Both the position numbers and the translations under genes were made by a program. This document shows positions 38,665 through 48,398 of a DNA stretch of 64,000 nt, piece after piece. The notes under the pieces are model-generated. The model was not told where the DNA came from, searched no databases, and saw nothing but the letters and a program-made list of their open reading frames with translations. The stretch is from OLB6 sp964467455 (GTDB lineage: Bacteria > Bacteroidota > Ignavibacteria > Kapaibacteriales > Kapaibacteriaceae). The stretch is taken from the NCBI GenBank assembly GCA_964467455.1, contig CAYXQJ010000002.1, positions 62,001 through 126,000 on the forward strand, read 5' to 3'. The first letter of the stretch is position 1. Each line of letters begins with the position of its first letter.

Positions 38665-41096
38665 AAGGTCGCCGGCGAGATCGTGATACGCCAGTCCGGC
38701 GTGTCGCGCTGCGACCAACGTGTGTTGACGTCGATACGAAAGAACAACAGCAGACGATTGATGCCAAGACCGATCTCATAGTAGACCTGATCAGGTGTTT
38801 GTGCCGTTGTTGGAAGCATCGTGCGTGTATACGCTAACGTCTGCTCGGAGAACGTGGTATACCCAACACTGCCAAAGACAATGAACTCGATCCCGAAGGA
38901 TGCCACGTTCGGGATGCGCAACAATCCCGGAATGAGTTCACCAAAGTTGTGCTGCAGGGAGACCTTGGCATACCGGTCTCCATAGAATTCCTTCACGCCC
39001 ATACCGCGGAAAGCCGCACCGAGGACGATACCGCTGACGGCAGATTCCAGGGAGAAGAAGCGTTGCGGTGGAACCTCGCCCCACGTCATGCCGCCACTCA
39101 CGTAAAGATCCAGCGTCCACAACGGCAACGTCCGCGTACGCCAAAAGCCGACCCACTCGGCACGACCGAACGTAAAGTCTGTTGCCAAGAGTGCAGGATC
39201 GGAGACCTCACCACGCAAGATCATCCCCGTTCGAGAGATCATGCGCTCCGGACGATAATTCAGGTAGAGCTCGCCCCCTATCGATTGCATTGACCCGTTC
39301 ATGATGGCGGGATTAGGACGACGTAGTTCTTCTTGCGAGAACATCGACCAAGCATCACCACTCTCTGCCGTGGTTTGCCGTTCACTACGCACGAACAGGC
39401 GCACGGTTGACGGGCGGGCAAATCGTCCGTTACGGGTGAATCGAAGCTGACCCCATGAATAGGCGATGCCCGCTTCCCAACCATCAGCGTAGTAGTAGTC
39501 GCCGTAATCGTTTCCGAACAGGAACGAGGTGAAGGTGATCAAACCGGTCTTGACCGTCGTGGGGTCGTCGCGTCGCATCAACAGCGAATGTCCGCCAACA
39601 TCAAGACTCCAGCGCTGACGATGATCCGGGAACCAGGTGAGTTTACCGCCGATATACGGATGCTCATCCATGAAGCCCCACCCACCGTTTGCACGCACCT
39701 CCAAGGCCGTGTCAGGCCGAAACCACAGACCCAAGCCGAGATACGGACCGTGTACGTTGTTATAGCGGAAGACGTCTTCAAAGCCGGAGAACGGCTCTCG
39801 TCCTAATCGCGCCACCGTCCGAGTGACCGGACCAATGTAGGTATCGAGGAAGGACGTCTCAACGGAATCCGGATTCTCTTGATAGCGCTGGATCTCTTCG
39901 TAGGCAAACTCTTCTTCCGGACGCAGCGGCGTCTTCATGTTCTGTGCCCAGAACGTCGAATCAAATTCTTCCGCTTGTTCGGCGATCTCCACACGACGCT
40001 GATCGAACACATCATCACTATACGGCGTAGTGAAGTCGTAATCATAGCAGAAGGTCTCCAGCTCGATATCCAATCGCGGTGAAAAGATGAAGAGGATATC
40101 GGCCTTGACGCTGCTGCTGATCGTCAATGCTTCCGGCATCACGAAGCCACTTGTTTCGATGAAGGTCTGCCGTATCGAGAACCCCGCATCGAACGGCAAG
40201 TTCACCGCTTCGTTTGGTCGCAACTCGACGTCAAGGGGCCTGTGGTTCCGTTGATCGATATAGAGTGTGCCGTGAAAGGCCTTGAAGCTGTTGTTCTTCG
40301 GACGCGCCTCGATGCGGACGATGCTGTCTTCTTCGTTCGACGCCAGCTCGAACTCATAGTCGTTTAGTGCATCGGGATGAAACGGCGTCTCGATGTTCTC
40401 GCCCAGGATGCCGAGTTCATCGTCATAGACATTCAGATTGGTGCCAAAGGCAACGAAGTTGGCTTGGGGAGGCACGTTCACGGTTTGGCGTCGCTGGACG
40501 ATCTCATTGAAGTATCGGTCAGGTCGATCCACATACCCTTTCGAGAAGGACTCCAGGATGGAGAACACAGTCGTGTCTCCCCTGCCCGTGCTGCGCATGG
40601 CCGTTGCCGTATCGGTAATGGCGACGAACTTCGTGTACAACATGTAGGTGTATCGGTCGAGCAGCGATTCTTGCTTGGCTTTGCGTTCGAGTACCGCGCG
40701 CATGATGCGCTCGCCCGGATCTTCGGCCGTGACCACGACCTCGCGTCGACGCAACTGATTCTCTGCGAGCTTGACGTCAAGCGTTGTATCTCGGTACGGC
40801 ACAATGAGTGTGTCGGAGCGATAGCCCACGACGGAGAAGACAACGGTATCGGTAGTCGACCGCTCAAGTGCTCGCTGAAGTTTCGGGCCGGCGATACGAA
40901 GGGTGAACTCACCCGTCTTGGTCGACATGACGGCCGCACGAGCATTCAACGCTCTGATGGTGACAAAGCGCAGCTCTTCCGTTGTTGTGGAATCACGAAC
41001 CGTGCCGGTGATCGTGACGACGGTCTGCGCCGTCACCGGAGGAGCGATCATCAACAGCAACACCGCTACACGCAGCCACAATACGGGCATGGTCAC
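38661..41096 (-). CDS. DUF5686 / carboxypeptidase-regulatory-like outer-membrane protein
   Basis: 811 residues. A signal peptide is followed by a carboxypeptidase-like regulatory domain (ITGTVRDSTTTEELRFVTIR, residues ~30-110), then a DUF5686-type region (ERIMRAVLERKAKQESLLDR onward), and a predicted C-terminal barrel rich in Trp/Tyr/Phe/Gly. These Bacteroidota proteins are thought to sit in the outer membrane; their role is unknown. The start is GTG 41096 or ATG 41090; the former overlaps the sugar-binding-protein stop by 4 bases, indicating an operon. Confidence 0.82.
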   Translation of the reverse strand: MTMPVLWLRVAVLLLMIAPPVTAQTVVTITGTVRDSTTTEELRFVTIRALNARAAVMSTKTGEFTLRIAGPKLQRALERSTTDTVVFSVVGYRSDTLIVPYRDTTLDVKLAENQLRRREVVVTAEDPGERIMRAVLERKAKQESLLDRYTYMLYTKFVAITDTATAMRSTGRGDTTVFSILESFSKGYVDRPDRYFNEIVQRRQTVNVPPQANFVAFGTNLNVYDDELGILGENIETPFHPDALNDYEFELASNEEDSIVRIEARPKNNSFKAFHGTLYIDQRNHRPLDVELRPNEAVNLPFDAGFSIRQTFIETSGFVMPEALTISSSVKADILFIFSPRLDIELETFCYDYDFTTPYSDDVFDQRRVEIAEQAEEFDSTFWAQNMKTPLRPEEEFAYEEIQRYQENPDSVETSFLDTYIGPVTRTVARLGREPFSGFEDVFRYNNVHGPYLGLGLWFRPDTALEVRANGGWGFMDEHPYIGGKLTWFPDHRQRWSLDVGGHSLLMRRDDPTTVKTGLITFTSFLFGNDYGDYYYADGWEAGIAYSWGQLRFTRNGRFARPSTVRLFVRSERQTTAESGDAWSMFSQEELRRPNPAIMNGSMQSIGGELYLNYRPERMISRTGMILRGEVSDPALLATDFTFGRAEWVGFWRTRTLPLWTLDLYVSGGMTWGEVPPQRFFSLESAVSGIVLGAAFRGMGVKEFYGDRYAKVSLQHNFGELIPGLLRIPNVASFGIEFIVFGSVGYTTFSEQTLAYTRTMLPTTAQTPDQVYYEIGLGINRLLLFFRIDVNTRWSQRDTPDWRITISPATF

Positions 41097-42319
41097 TTTC
41101 GCGTGATGATCAGTGCTTCGTCTTGGGCCTCATCGAGAGCTTCTTTGGGCGTCATCTCTCCCAGTAACACACGCACCGTCGCCCTTTCGATCACGGCTTC
41201 AAGGTCCAACCATCGAGGATGGACCGGCGTCATACGAGCATGTTCCAATTGCTGTGCGAAGACCGACTTCACGGGGTCTTTCAAAAGCTGGGTGTCGGAG
41301 AAGTACCGCTTGTCAGCCGGGAATCCGGCTTCGGGGATCTTCGAGCACATGCGAAGTGCCGTCGCGCCGCTGGTCATGTACTGCACGAATTCTCGAGCGC
41401 GTTGGCTGTTGCCCGTCTTTGCGGCGACCGCCAAATATTCACCGCCGGCGAATGACACTCCGGGCTGTTGTCCCATGCCGGGCAGCAGCACCGCTTCGAA
41501 GTTGAGACCTTTGGCTGCGCGGAGTTTCGGCAAGAGCCAGCCGCCGGAGACCCAGGCAGCAACGCGGCCTTGCACGAAGGCAGCGTCAAGCTGACGCTGC
41601 GTTTCGATGAAGCCCGTACGAGCCAGCTTCGCATAACGATCTAGGGCGTCGATGTTCTGCGGCGAGTTCAGCGTCGGCATCCCCGATGCATCCATGATGT
41701 CGCCGCCGACCGTCCACATCATCGGTAAGATCTTTTTGTAGAGTCGGTGGGCATCATCACCGTTGGCACCAAAGCCATAGGCACCCGTGCCTTGTACGGC
41801 CTCACAGGCGTCGAGAAGCTGATCCAGGGTCGGGATCGCCCCCTTCCAGCCGGCTTTGTCGAGGAGACCGCGGTTGAGGTAAAGGACGCGTGTATCAACG
41901 ATCCACGGATAGGCATAGATGCGGTTGTTCCAGGTGCTTGGAGCGAGCGAGTAGGCGACGAAGTTGCCGACGGCGTTGGCATCACCGGGGAGTTCCATCA
42001 GGACGCCGGCGCTGGAGAACTGGGCGATCCAGTCGCTGCCGAGTTCGATCACGTCGGGAGGCGCACCGGAGTTGAAGGCCGCCTGAAGCTTGACCTTGCC
42101 GTCGTTCCAACTTAGTTCGGTGAGTTCGACCTTGACGCCGGTCTTGTTCTCGAAGTCGGCAATGATCTCTTGCAGCACGGCTTTTTGTCCGGGTTCACTC
42201 CAAAAATGCCAGAACCGGATCGTCTTGGCCGAGGTAGCCGCATCTTCTTTAGATGTGCAGCCGGCTGCGAAAAGCCCTACAAACACAGCCATCAGAGCAA
42301 GGAGGAACGCATGGCGCAT
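41093..42319 (-). CDS. Sugar ABC transporter substrate-binding lipoprotein
   Basis: 408 residues from the ATG at 42319; an open frame extends upstream but lies over the pyrG start. The signal ends in the lipobox FAAGC. The fold is that of family 1 carbohydrate-binding proteins: IRFWHFWSEPGQ, a segment ending AFNSGAPPDVIELGSDW, WVSGGWLLPKL and a C-terminal EALDEAQDEA helix. No permease or ATPase is adjacent; the MalG-like permease at 6735-7547 is the only candidate partner in the window. Confidence 0.88.
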   Translation of the reverse strand: MRHAFLLALMAVFVGLFAAGCTSKEDAATSAKTIRFWHFWSEPGQKAVLQEIIADFENKTGVKVELTELSWNDGKVKLQAAFNSGAPPDVIELGSDWIAQFSSAGVLMELPGDANAVGNFVAYSLAPSTWNNRIYAYPWIVDTRVLYLNRGLLDKAGWKGAIPTLDQLLDACEAVQGTGAYGFGANGDDAHRLYKKILPMMWTVGGDIMDASGMPTLNSPQNIDALDRYAKLARTGFIETQRQLDAAFVQGRVAAWVSGGWLLPKLRAAKGLNFEAVLLPGMGQQPGVSFAGGEYLAVAAKTGNSQRAREFVQYMTSGATALRMCSKIPEAGFPADKRYFSDTQLLKDPVKSVFAQQLEHARMTPVHPRWLDLEAVIERATVRVLLGEMTPKEALDEAQDEALIITRK

Positions 42320-42398
42320 CAGGAAATCCAAGGGTACATGGGGAGAAATCACTACGAAGTTAGTAGTTTCGAACCCGTCCAAGAACAACGGGGGCTGT

Positions 42399-44015
42399 GT
42401 GCCGAAGACGTCGAAGTATATCTTCATCACGGGCGGGGTTTTGTCGTCACTCGGCAAAGGCATCGCCTCATCATCCATCGGTCTGCTACTCAAGCAGCGC
42501 GGTTTCACAGTCACGGTCCAAAAGTTCGACCCGTACATCAACGTCGACCCAGGGACGATGAATCCCTACCAGCACGGCGAGGTCTACGTGACCGATGACG
42601 GCGCTGAGACCGACCTTGACCTCGGCCATTACGAGCGGTTCCTCGACGTGAACATGTCGAAGCAGAACAACTCGACCGCTGGACAGGTCTATTACGACGT
42701 GTTGATGCGTGAGCGCCGCGGTGAATACCTCGGCAAGACGGTTCAGGTGATCCCACACATCACCGATGAGATCAAGCGTCGGATGCGGTCCTTCGAAGGC
42801 AAGTACGATGTGGTCATCATCGAGATCGGTGGCACCGTTGGCGACATTGAGTCGCTGCCGTTCCTCGAAGCCACGCGTCAGTTGATGCTCGATGTCGGCC
42901 GACAGAACTCGTTGATCGTCCACCTTACCTACGTGCCCTACATCAAGAGCGCCGGCGAGCTGAAGACGAAGCCAACACAACACTCGGTAAAGGCCTTGAT
43001 GGAGCACGGCATCATGCCGGACATCTTGATGTGCCGCTCCGAGATGAAACTCGACAAAGAGATCCGCCACAAGATCGGATTGTTCTGCAACGTCGAAGAA
43101 CGTTCCGTGATCGAAGCGCTCGATGCGGACACGATCTATGAAGTACCGATGATGTTCGCCAAGCGCGGACTTGATACGATCATCTGCGAGAAGCTTCACA
43201 TGAAGCGCTCCACACTCAACCTTGAGACGTGGTCGCGCTTTGTACACCGCATCAAGGCGCCGAAGCATAAGGTCACGATCGCCTTGGTCGGCAAATACAT
43301 CAAGTACAAAGACAGCTATAAGAGCATCTCCGAAGCCTTCATTCATGCCGGCGCGATCAACAACACCGAGATCGATCTGCGGTGGGTCGACTCAGAGTCA
43401 TTGGACTCGAAGAACATTCGCTCGCAGCTGAAAGGCGTCAACGGCATCTTGGTCGCTCCGGGCTTCGGCTCACGAGGCATCGAAGGCAAGATCGCCGCGA
43501 TCAAACACGTACGCGAGAACAACATCCCGTTCTTCGGCATCTGCCTTGGTATGCAATGCTCCGTGATCGAGTTCGCCCGCAACGTTGCCGGACTTAAGGA
43601 CGCGAACTCTTCGGAATTCAAAAAGAACCAGGAGAACGTCATCGACCTCATGCCTGATCAACGCGGCGTCGTTGACAAGGGAGGTACGATGCGTCTGGGT
43701 ACGTATCCGTGCACGATCTCGAAGGGCAGCAAAGCCTCTGCGGCGTATAAGTCCGAGCAGATCTCCGAGCGCCACCGACATCGCTACGAGTTCAACAACG
43801 ACTTCCGTGAGCGCCTCACGAAGGCAGGACTTAAGCTCAGCGGCACGTCGCCTGACGGACGACTTGTGGAGATCGTCGAACTCCCCTCCCATCCTTGGTT
43901 CGTCGGCGTCCAGTTCCATCCTGAACTCAAGTCTCGTGCCGTCACCGGACATCCATTGTTCGTGGCCTTCGTCAAGGCCTCACTCGCCCACGCTCAATCG
44001 AAAGCCAAGAAGTAA
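42399..44015 (+). CDS. pyrG: CTP synthase
   Basis: 538 residues from a GTG at 42399, the only in-frame start that gives the family N-terminus (PKTSKYIFITGGVLSSLGKG). It makes CTP from UTP, ATP and glutamine. The synthetase half has TVTVQKFDPYINVDPGTMNP and the EIGGTVGDIESLPF motif. The glutaminase half has the nucleophile Cys in FFGICLGMQC and the His/Glu pair in GVQFHPELKS. The GlmU-like gene starts on its stop codon (TAATG). Confidence 0.97.
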   Translation: MPKTSKYIFITGGVLSSLGKGIASSSIGLLLKQRGFTVTVQKFDPYINVDPGTMNPYQHGEVYVTDDGAETDLDLGHYERFLDVNMSKQNNSTAGQVYYDVLMRERRGEYLGKTVQVIPHITDEIKRRMRSFEGKYDVVIIEIGGTVGDIESLPFLEATRQLMLDVGRQNSLIVHLTYVPYIKSAGELKTKPTQHSVKALMEHGIMPDILMCRSEMKLDKEIRHKIGLFCNVEERSVIEALDADTIYEVPMMFAKRGLDTIICEKLHMKRSTLNLETWSRFVHRIKAPKHKVTIALVGKYIKYKDSYKSISEAFIHAGAINNTEIDLRWVDSESLDSKNIRSQLKGVNGILVAPGFGSRGIEGKIAAIKHVRENNIPFFGICLGMQCSVIEFARNVAGLKDANSSEFKKNQENVIDLMPDQRGVVDKGGTMRLGTYPCTISKGSKASAAYKSEQISERHRHRYEFNNDFRERLTKAGLKLSGTSPDGRLVEIVELPSHPWFVGVQFHPELKSRAVTGHPLFVAFVKASLAHAQSKAKK

Positions 44016-45184
44016 TGCCGGTCCAGATCCTCCTTATCGAACATGACGATGTCGGCGGCTTGTATCCGTTCACATCGACCCATTGTTCGTGGGAGCTGAG
44101 AACTGGAGCCTTCACGATCCTTGAACGATGGGAACGTTCAGTGCCGACCGATCTGATCACCATTGCCTCTCACCGCGACCTGCATCTACGGTCGTTCGTC
44201 GAGCGGTATCCCCACACAGCCCCCTACCGTCCGTTGCCGACTTTGATCGTCGTCGGACACCTGCTCATCTCGCCCTCGGTGATGCGGCAGATGGTAGAGG
44301 TGTGTTCCTCAAGCACACAACCCATCGTCTTCTTCTGCAACGGTCATGTTGCCGGTACATTCTTGCCGGAAGCTCCTCCAACTCCTGCCACAGCAACGGC
44401 CGTTCTGGATACGATCGATGTGACCACGTGCCGTACCATTGAGGTCAGCGGCCATCTGATCCACCGCCTCTGGTTCGCACTTGACCATCTTGACGAGTGT
44501 ATTCGATGGGACGCGGCATTGATCGGTGAACATGTCGACGACGATGCATCCGTTGACTCGTCCGTTGTGATCGATGAATCTCACGGCCCCGTCATCATCA
44601 TGGAGGGGGCGCGCATTGGCGCTTTTTGCGTCCTGACCGGTCCGACCGTGATCGGTCCACGTTCCTTGGTGAAACCGTTCTCCAACATCGCCCATGGCGT
44701 GATCGGCCCCGTCTGCAAGGTGGCCGGCGAGATCGAAAAGAGTGTGATCCAAGGATATTCCAACAAACAGCATGACGGATTCCTCGGACATTCCTACCTC
44801 GGCGAGTGGTGCAATCTTGGTGCCGGCACGATCACGTCGGACCTGAAGAACACCTACGGTCATGTCCGTGTGACCATGCCCTGGCTGGAAGAAGACACAC
44901 AGCGAACGTTTGTTGGATTGTTGATGGGCGACCACAGCAAGTCTGCGATCGGCACCCGGTTCACCACCGGAACGGTCTGCGGTATCTGCTGCAATATCGT
45001 TGCCGACAATTTCCCGCCGGCTTACCTGCCGCCGTTCACGTGGCTGAAACCAACAGAACAACAGGTCTACGAAGTAGACAAAGCCCTTGACGTTGCTCGT
45101 GCCGTCACGGCCCGACGGATGGTGGACTTGGGTCCGTCGACCGAAGCGCTGCTTCGTGATCAATATCGCTCGACCCATGGTTGA
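44015..45184 (+). CDS. GlmU-like sugar nucleotidyltransferase/acetyltransferase
   Basis: 389 residues. The N-terminal half resembles the Bacteroidota-type nucleotidyltransferase domain (LYPFTSTHCSWELRTGAFTI, ILERWE). The C-terminal half is a left-handed beta helix with hexapeptide repeats (DDDASVDSSVVIDESHGPVI onward, SYLGEWCNLGAGTITSDLKN). Together they suggest synthesis of UDP-GlcNAc from glucosamine-1-phosphate for cell wall and LPS. In relatives I recall, the first motif carries a TRP sequence; here it reads STH, so nucleotidyl transfer should not be assumed. It overlaps pyrG by 1 base and the next gene by 8. Confidence 0.8.
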   Translation: MPVQILLIEHDDVGGLYPFTSTHCSWELRTGAFTILERWERSVPTDLITIASHRDLHLRSFVERYPHTAPYRPLPTLIVVGHLLISPSVMRQMVEVCSSSTQPIVFFCNGHVAGTFLPEAPPTPATATAVLDTIDVTTCRTIEVSGHLIHRLWFALDHLDECIRWDAALIGEHVDDDASVDSSVVIDESHGPVIIMEGARIGAFCVLTGPTVIGPRSLVKPFSNIAHGVIGPVCKVAGEIEKSVIQGYSNKQHDGFLGHSYLGEWCNLGAGTITSDLKNTYGHVRVTMPWLEEDTQRTFVGLLMGDHSKSAIGTRFTTGTVCGICCNIVADNFPPAYLPPFTWLKPTEQQVYEVDKALDVARAVTARRMVDLGPSTEALLRDQYRSTHG

Positions 45185-45887
45185 GCGGTTGCACATCTGG
45201 ATCACGGGCGCCTCGCGCGGTATCGGTGCGGCGATCGCCCAACAGCTTGCTCCGGCACATAACATCACGCTCAGCGGACGCAACGAAGCATCGCTGCTTC
45301 AGATCGAGAACATGCTTCCCGGCGGATGTGCTGCCGTGGTCCCGTGTGATGTTGCCGATCCCGTGAGCGTTCGTGATGCCTATCAAGAGGCGTCGGCGCT
45401 GTTCGGCCCTGTTGATGTGTTGATCGCCAATGCCGGTATCGGCATCTTCAAACCACTCGATGAGATGTCGGAACAAGAGTTCGATGATCTGATCGATATC
45501 AACCTTCGCGGCGTCTTCTACAGCACGAAGGCCGTCCTGCCGACGATGATCGAACGTCGGCGCGGTATGATCGTCGACATCAACTCCATCTCAACCCTGC
45601 GAGCCTTTCCGGGCAACGGTGCCTATGCGGCATCGAAAGCCGGCGTTGCCGCCATGATGCGAGCGCTGCGTCAGGAGGTCCGCGAATCCGGCATCAAGGT
45701 CACGTCGGTCATGATCGGTGCGACCGAGACGGACATTTGGCCCGACGATGCTCGCCTTGCCCATGGTCCGCGCATGATGAAGGCCCACGACATCGCGATG
45801 GCCATCGAGGGCGTGGTCGATACCTTCCACAACCCTCGACTGCATCTGGAAGAGATCGTAGTGCGACCTCAGAACGGGGATCTGTAA
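45177..45887 (+). CDS. Short-chain dehydrogenase/reductase (SDR)
   Basis: 236 residues from the ATG at 45177, which overlaps the upstream stop by 8 bases; the open frame before it covers the end of the GlmU-like gene. Classical SDR features: cofactor motif TGASRGIG, NAG in LIANAGIGIF, and catalytic Tyr/Lys in YAASKAG with a Ser in DINSISTL. Substrate unknown. It closes the pyrG operon and ends 6 bases from the convergent CAP-protein gene. Confidence 0.9.
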   Translation: MVERLHIWITGASRGIGAAIAQQLAPAHNITLSGRNEASLLQIENMLPGGCAAVVPCDVADPVSVRDAYQEASALFGPVDVLIANAGIGIFKPLDEMSEQEFDDLIDINLRGVFYSTKAVLPTMIERRRGMIVDINSISTLRAFPGNGAYAASKAGVAAMMRALRQEVRESGIKVTSVMIGATETDIWPDDARLAHGPRMMKAHDIAMAIEGVVDTFHNPRLHLEEIVVRPQNGDL

Positions 45888-45893
45888 CGCCCC

Positions 45894-47672
45894 TTACAAC
45901 TTGATGAATCGTGTCGACACGCGCTCACGACCATCGGAGACGATGACCGTATAGCTGCCGGCATGGAGCTCGCCAAGGCCCGTGATCGCGTACGATCCTT
46001 CACCTTCACGAGCATGCACCAACATTGAGAGCATGGTGTTGCCCGTTGCGTCAATAACGGTAACGCTCAGTTCGCCGGAGTGCGCACTGTTGATGCTGAG
46101 CGATCCGTCGGTGACCATTGGATTCGGCACAGCCGTTACGCTAAATAGCGCGTTGTTGTGTTCTTCAACAGACGTAAGTGTCGCCGTGGCCTGTGCTGTC
46201 GCACTCCAGTTACTCCAGCCGCAAGCGTTGTTGGAACGCACCTGCCAATAGATCGTTCCCGTTGTTGGCAGTACCGACGCCGACACATCGACTGTGGTCG
46301 TTGTTAGCGTTGAATCATCAAAGAAGGGGGCGGACATGTTCGCCAAGGTGGAGAGACGCACATGATAGACCGTGGCGCCGTTGGCGGCATTCCACGTGAA
46401 GCTATGCGTTTTGTCGAAGTCGACGCTGAAGGCACCCTTCGGGCCGACGACGATCGGTGTGAGCGGCTTGGTGCCGCTGGTGTTGAACTGGAAGACGTTC
46501 GACCACGCACCTGCACCCACGCTGTTATGGGCACGTACGCGCCAGTAGTAGCGGTTGCCACATTCCGGCATGTCAGCTTGGGCACCCGTGGTGGGCTTCC
46601 GAGAATCATGTACGATCGATGACGCACCGAAACTCTGATCGGTCGCAACTTGCAGTTCGTATTCTTCGGCAAAGGTGGCCGAATTCCAGTCGAAGGCAAC
46701 GTTGACGCGATCGACCGTCGCCGAATTGGCCGGCACGAGCAGCGTGATACTTCCGGGCTTGAGCGAAGCAGGAATGAAGTCGACCTTGATGTTATCAGAG
46801 CCGAAGTTGGCCTGCTGTGTGATGGGCGACGTGAGCGGACCGCCTGAGGCCACGACGGTGACCGAGCCCGAGCCGGAGAACGGAATGGCATAGCCGCCGG
46901 ACGCTGACGTCACGGCATAATAGGTTCCTCGGGACGGTTCGACCCGGACGCCTTCCAGGCCTTCACCAACGTCGTAGAAGCCGTTGCTGTTCTTGTCGTT
47001 GTAGACAACGCCGGTGATGTATCGGATCGAGCGGATGCCGAAGTCTTGGGTGATCACATACGGTCCGACGGTATTGGACTGTAGTCCACCCGACGTTTTC
47101 GTGATACCGATCCCGATCTCCGTGTACACCGCCCCGTTGAAGTTCATGATGTTGGAACGGTGGCCGAGGTCGATCTGATTTTGTTCTCCCCAGTCAACAT
47201 TCAAACCGCAGTGGCCATACCAGACGCTGTTGGAATAGGCCGAGACATTTTCACCCCACTGACCCTGCGGAACATAACCCACAACACCATAACGTTGATC
47301 AAGGGTGCTTCCGTTCGAGCCGTTGTGTCCTTGGAAGTTGTTGGCCACCATGTCGGCCGTGTGGTTCCGTGCTGCTTGGTTCAGTGCCGGATGGAAGGCA
47401 AGCGGTGGACGCTGTGGATACGTCGTGAAGGCCTGCTTCGTGGCGGCTTTGTTGATGTTGAACCAGGTATATGCCGATTGAACCGCCGGATCTTCCGTGT
47501 CCATCAATCGCACACCTTCTTCACTGGGATTGGCGCGCGCCCGGTTGATCAACTCAAGCATGTACTGTTCTTCGGGCGTTGGATCGCCGTGACTATAGAC
47601 CTGGTTGGGCTGTGCTACGCTGGTGTAGGATACCAACACAAACGCAGAGAGAAGGAGAAGCGTACGGAGCAT
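45894..47672 (-). CDS. Secreted CAP/SCP-domain protein with T9SS sorting domain
   Basis: 592 residues with signal peptide. The CAP domain (residues ~30-215) shows MLELINRARANP, HPALNQAARNHTADMV, HNGSNGSTL, GENVSAY and HRSNIMN. It is followed by an SdrD-B-like domain (GVVYNDKNSNGFYDVGEGLE), two fibronectin-III-like domains with WRV/WQVRS strands, and a T9SS type A domain (VTAVPNPMVTDGSLSI, then LGELHAGSYTVIV). CAP proteins bind sterols, lipids or peptides or act as proteases in other systems; the role here is open. A TAATTTTG element lies 31 bases upstream of the ATG. Confidence 0.88.
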   Translation of the reverse strand: MLRTLLLLSAFVLVSYTSVAQPNQVYSHGDPTPEEQYMLELINRARANPSEEGVRLMDTEDPAVQSAYTWFNINKAATKQAFTTYPQRPPLAFHPALNQAARNHTADMVANNFQGHNGSNGSTLDQRYGVVGYVPQGQWGENVSAYSNSVWYGHCGLNVDWGEQNQIDLGHRSNIMNFNGAVYTEIGIGITKTSGGLQSNTVGPYVITQDFGIRSIRYITGVVYNDKNSNGFYDVGEGLEGVRVEPSRGTYYAVTSASGGYAIPFSGSGSVTVVASGGPLTSPITQQANFGSDNIKVDFIPASLKPGSITLLVPANSATVDRVNVAFDWNSATFAEEYELQVATDQSFGASSIVHDSRKPTTGAQADMPECGNRYYWRVRAHNSVGAGAWSNVFQFNTSGTKPLTPIVVGPKGAFSVDFDKTHSFTWNAANGATVYHVRLSTLANMSAPFFDDSTLTTTTVDVSASVLPTTGTIYWQVRSNNACGWSNWSATAQATATLTSVEEHNNALFSVTAVPNPMVTDGSLSINSAHSGELSVTVIDATGNTMLSMLVHAREGEGSYAITGLGELHAGSYTVIVSDGRERVSTRFIKL

Positions 47673-47703
47673 GTTGTGGCCTGCAGTGTAATGGGAATAG
47701 CCC

Positions 47704-47711
47704 CAAAATTA
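47704..47711 (-). promoter_or_regulatory. Putative -7 element for the CAP-protein gene
   Basis: TAATTTTG on the minus strand fits TAnnTTTG and includes the stop codon of the AlbA-type gene. It leaves a leader of about 25-30 bases. Confidence 0.45.
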
Positions 47712-48398
47712 CACCAGCGTATAGAAATCGTGGCCATTATCCGTATTGATGTGCAAGACGCCGGCGCGGACAAGTTTTACCAGGATCTGGGAGGCCCGTC
47801 GTTTGGAGATGTTCACCAGCTTGGCAAAGTCATTGACGGATGCTTTGCCGTACCGCTCCAAGTAGGTGAAGAGCCGACGTTCCCGGTCACCGATCGAGAG
47901 CGTCATTGGCGGCGCGCTTGGACTCTGCCCGGCAAGGATGCGCGTCATCTCTTTCGACGCAGCGACGCTACTCTCGCCCTGCCGAATGTAAGCCTTACGT
48001 TGATGCGGACGCTCATTCGGATCGTCGCTGACCAGCCGATGTGGTTTGTGTTCACTGTTCGGTACGTGAACTACCACAACGTCCCGATACTCGATCTCAA
48101 CGATCTCGACGTCGATGTCGAGATCCGGTGTGATCGAGTGTTGGGCAATACCAACCAGCTCCACTTGTTCTTTCTCTGACTCGACGCCGATGATCGACCC
48201 ATCGTCGTCAACTCCGATGATCAAGTAGCCTCCGGAGGTATTCGCAAAGGCAATGATCTCCTTCGCGAACTTTTCCGCTGACGTGAATTTTCGTTTGAAC
48301 TCGACGGTCGAAGACTCTCCGCCGGCGATGATCTCTCGAAGCTCATGTCGCGTTAGGGGGCGGCGGCGAGTCTCCACTGTGATTTTGCGACCCACCAT
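47709..48398 (-). CDS. AlbA_2 (Schlafen-like) domain transcriptional regulator
   Basis: 229 residues. The N-terminal AlbA_2/Schlafen-type domain shows ESSTVEFKRKFTSAEKFAKE, IIAFANTSGGYLIIGVDDDG and later KAYIRQGESS. The C-terminal ~65 residues form a winged helix (VNDFAKLVNISKRRASQILV). Such proteins act as nucleic-acid-binding regulators, and the family also includes nucleases. The ATG at 48398 lies 46 bases inside the preceding peptide-binding gene, a long overlap; a shorter form is possible. Confidence 0.82.
   Translation of the reverse strand: MVGRKITVETRRRPLTRHELREIIAGGESSTVEFKRKFTSAEKFAKEIIAFANTSGGYLIIGVDDDGSIIGVESEKEQVELVGIAQHSITPDLDIDVEIVEIEYRDVVVVHVPNSEHKPHRLVSDDPNERPHQRKAYIRQGESSVAASKEMTRILAGQSPSAPPMTLSIGDRERRLFTYLERYGKASVNDFAKLVNISKRRASQILVKLVRAGVLHINTDNGHDFYTLV

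Noticed and set aside
42351..42366. Hairpin CTACGAAGTTAGTAG as terminator or operator
   Set aside because: The stem is only about 4 bp, it lacks a T-run, and it falls in the pyrG leader with no other support.
42090..42398. N-terminal extension of pyrG
   Set aside because: It would cover the start of the divergent sugar-binding lipoprotein; CTP synthases begin at the KYIFITGG motif, matched by the GTG at 42399.
42486..43346. 286-codon open frame antisense to pyrG
   Set aside because: pyrG is intact and highly conserved here. The antisense translation shows no family features and no ribosome binding site.
44309..45283. 324-codon open frame antisense to the GlmU-like and SDR genes
   Set aside because: It crosses two well-supported genes on the other strand and has the composition of a shadow frame.
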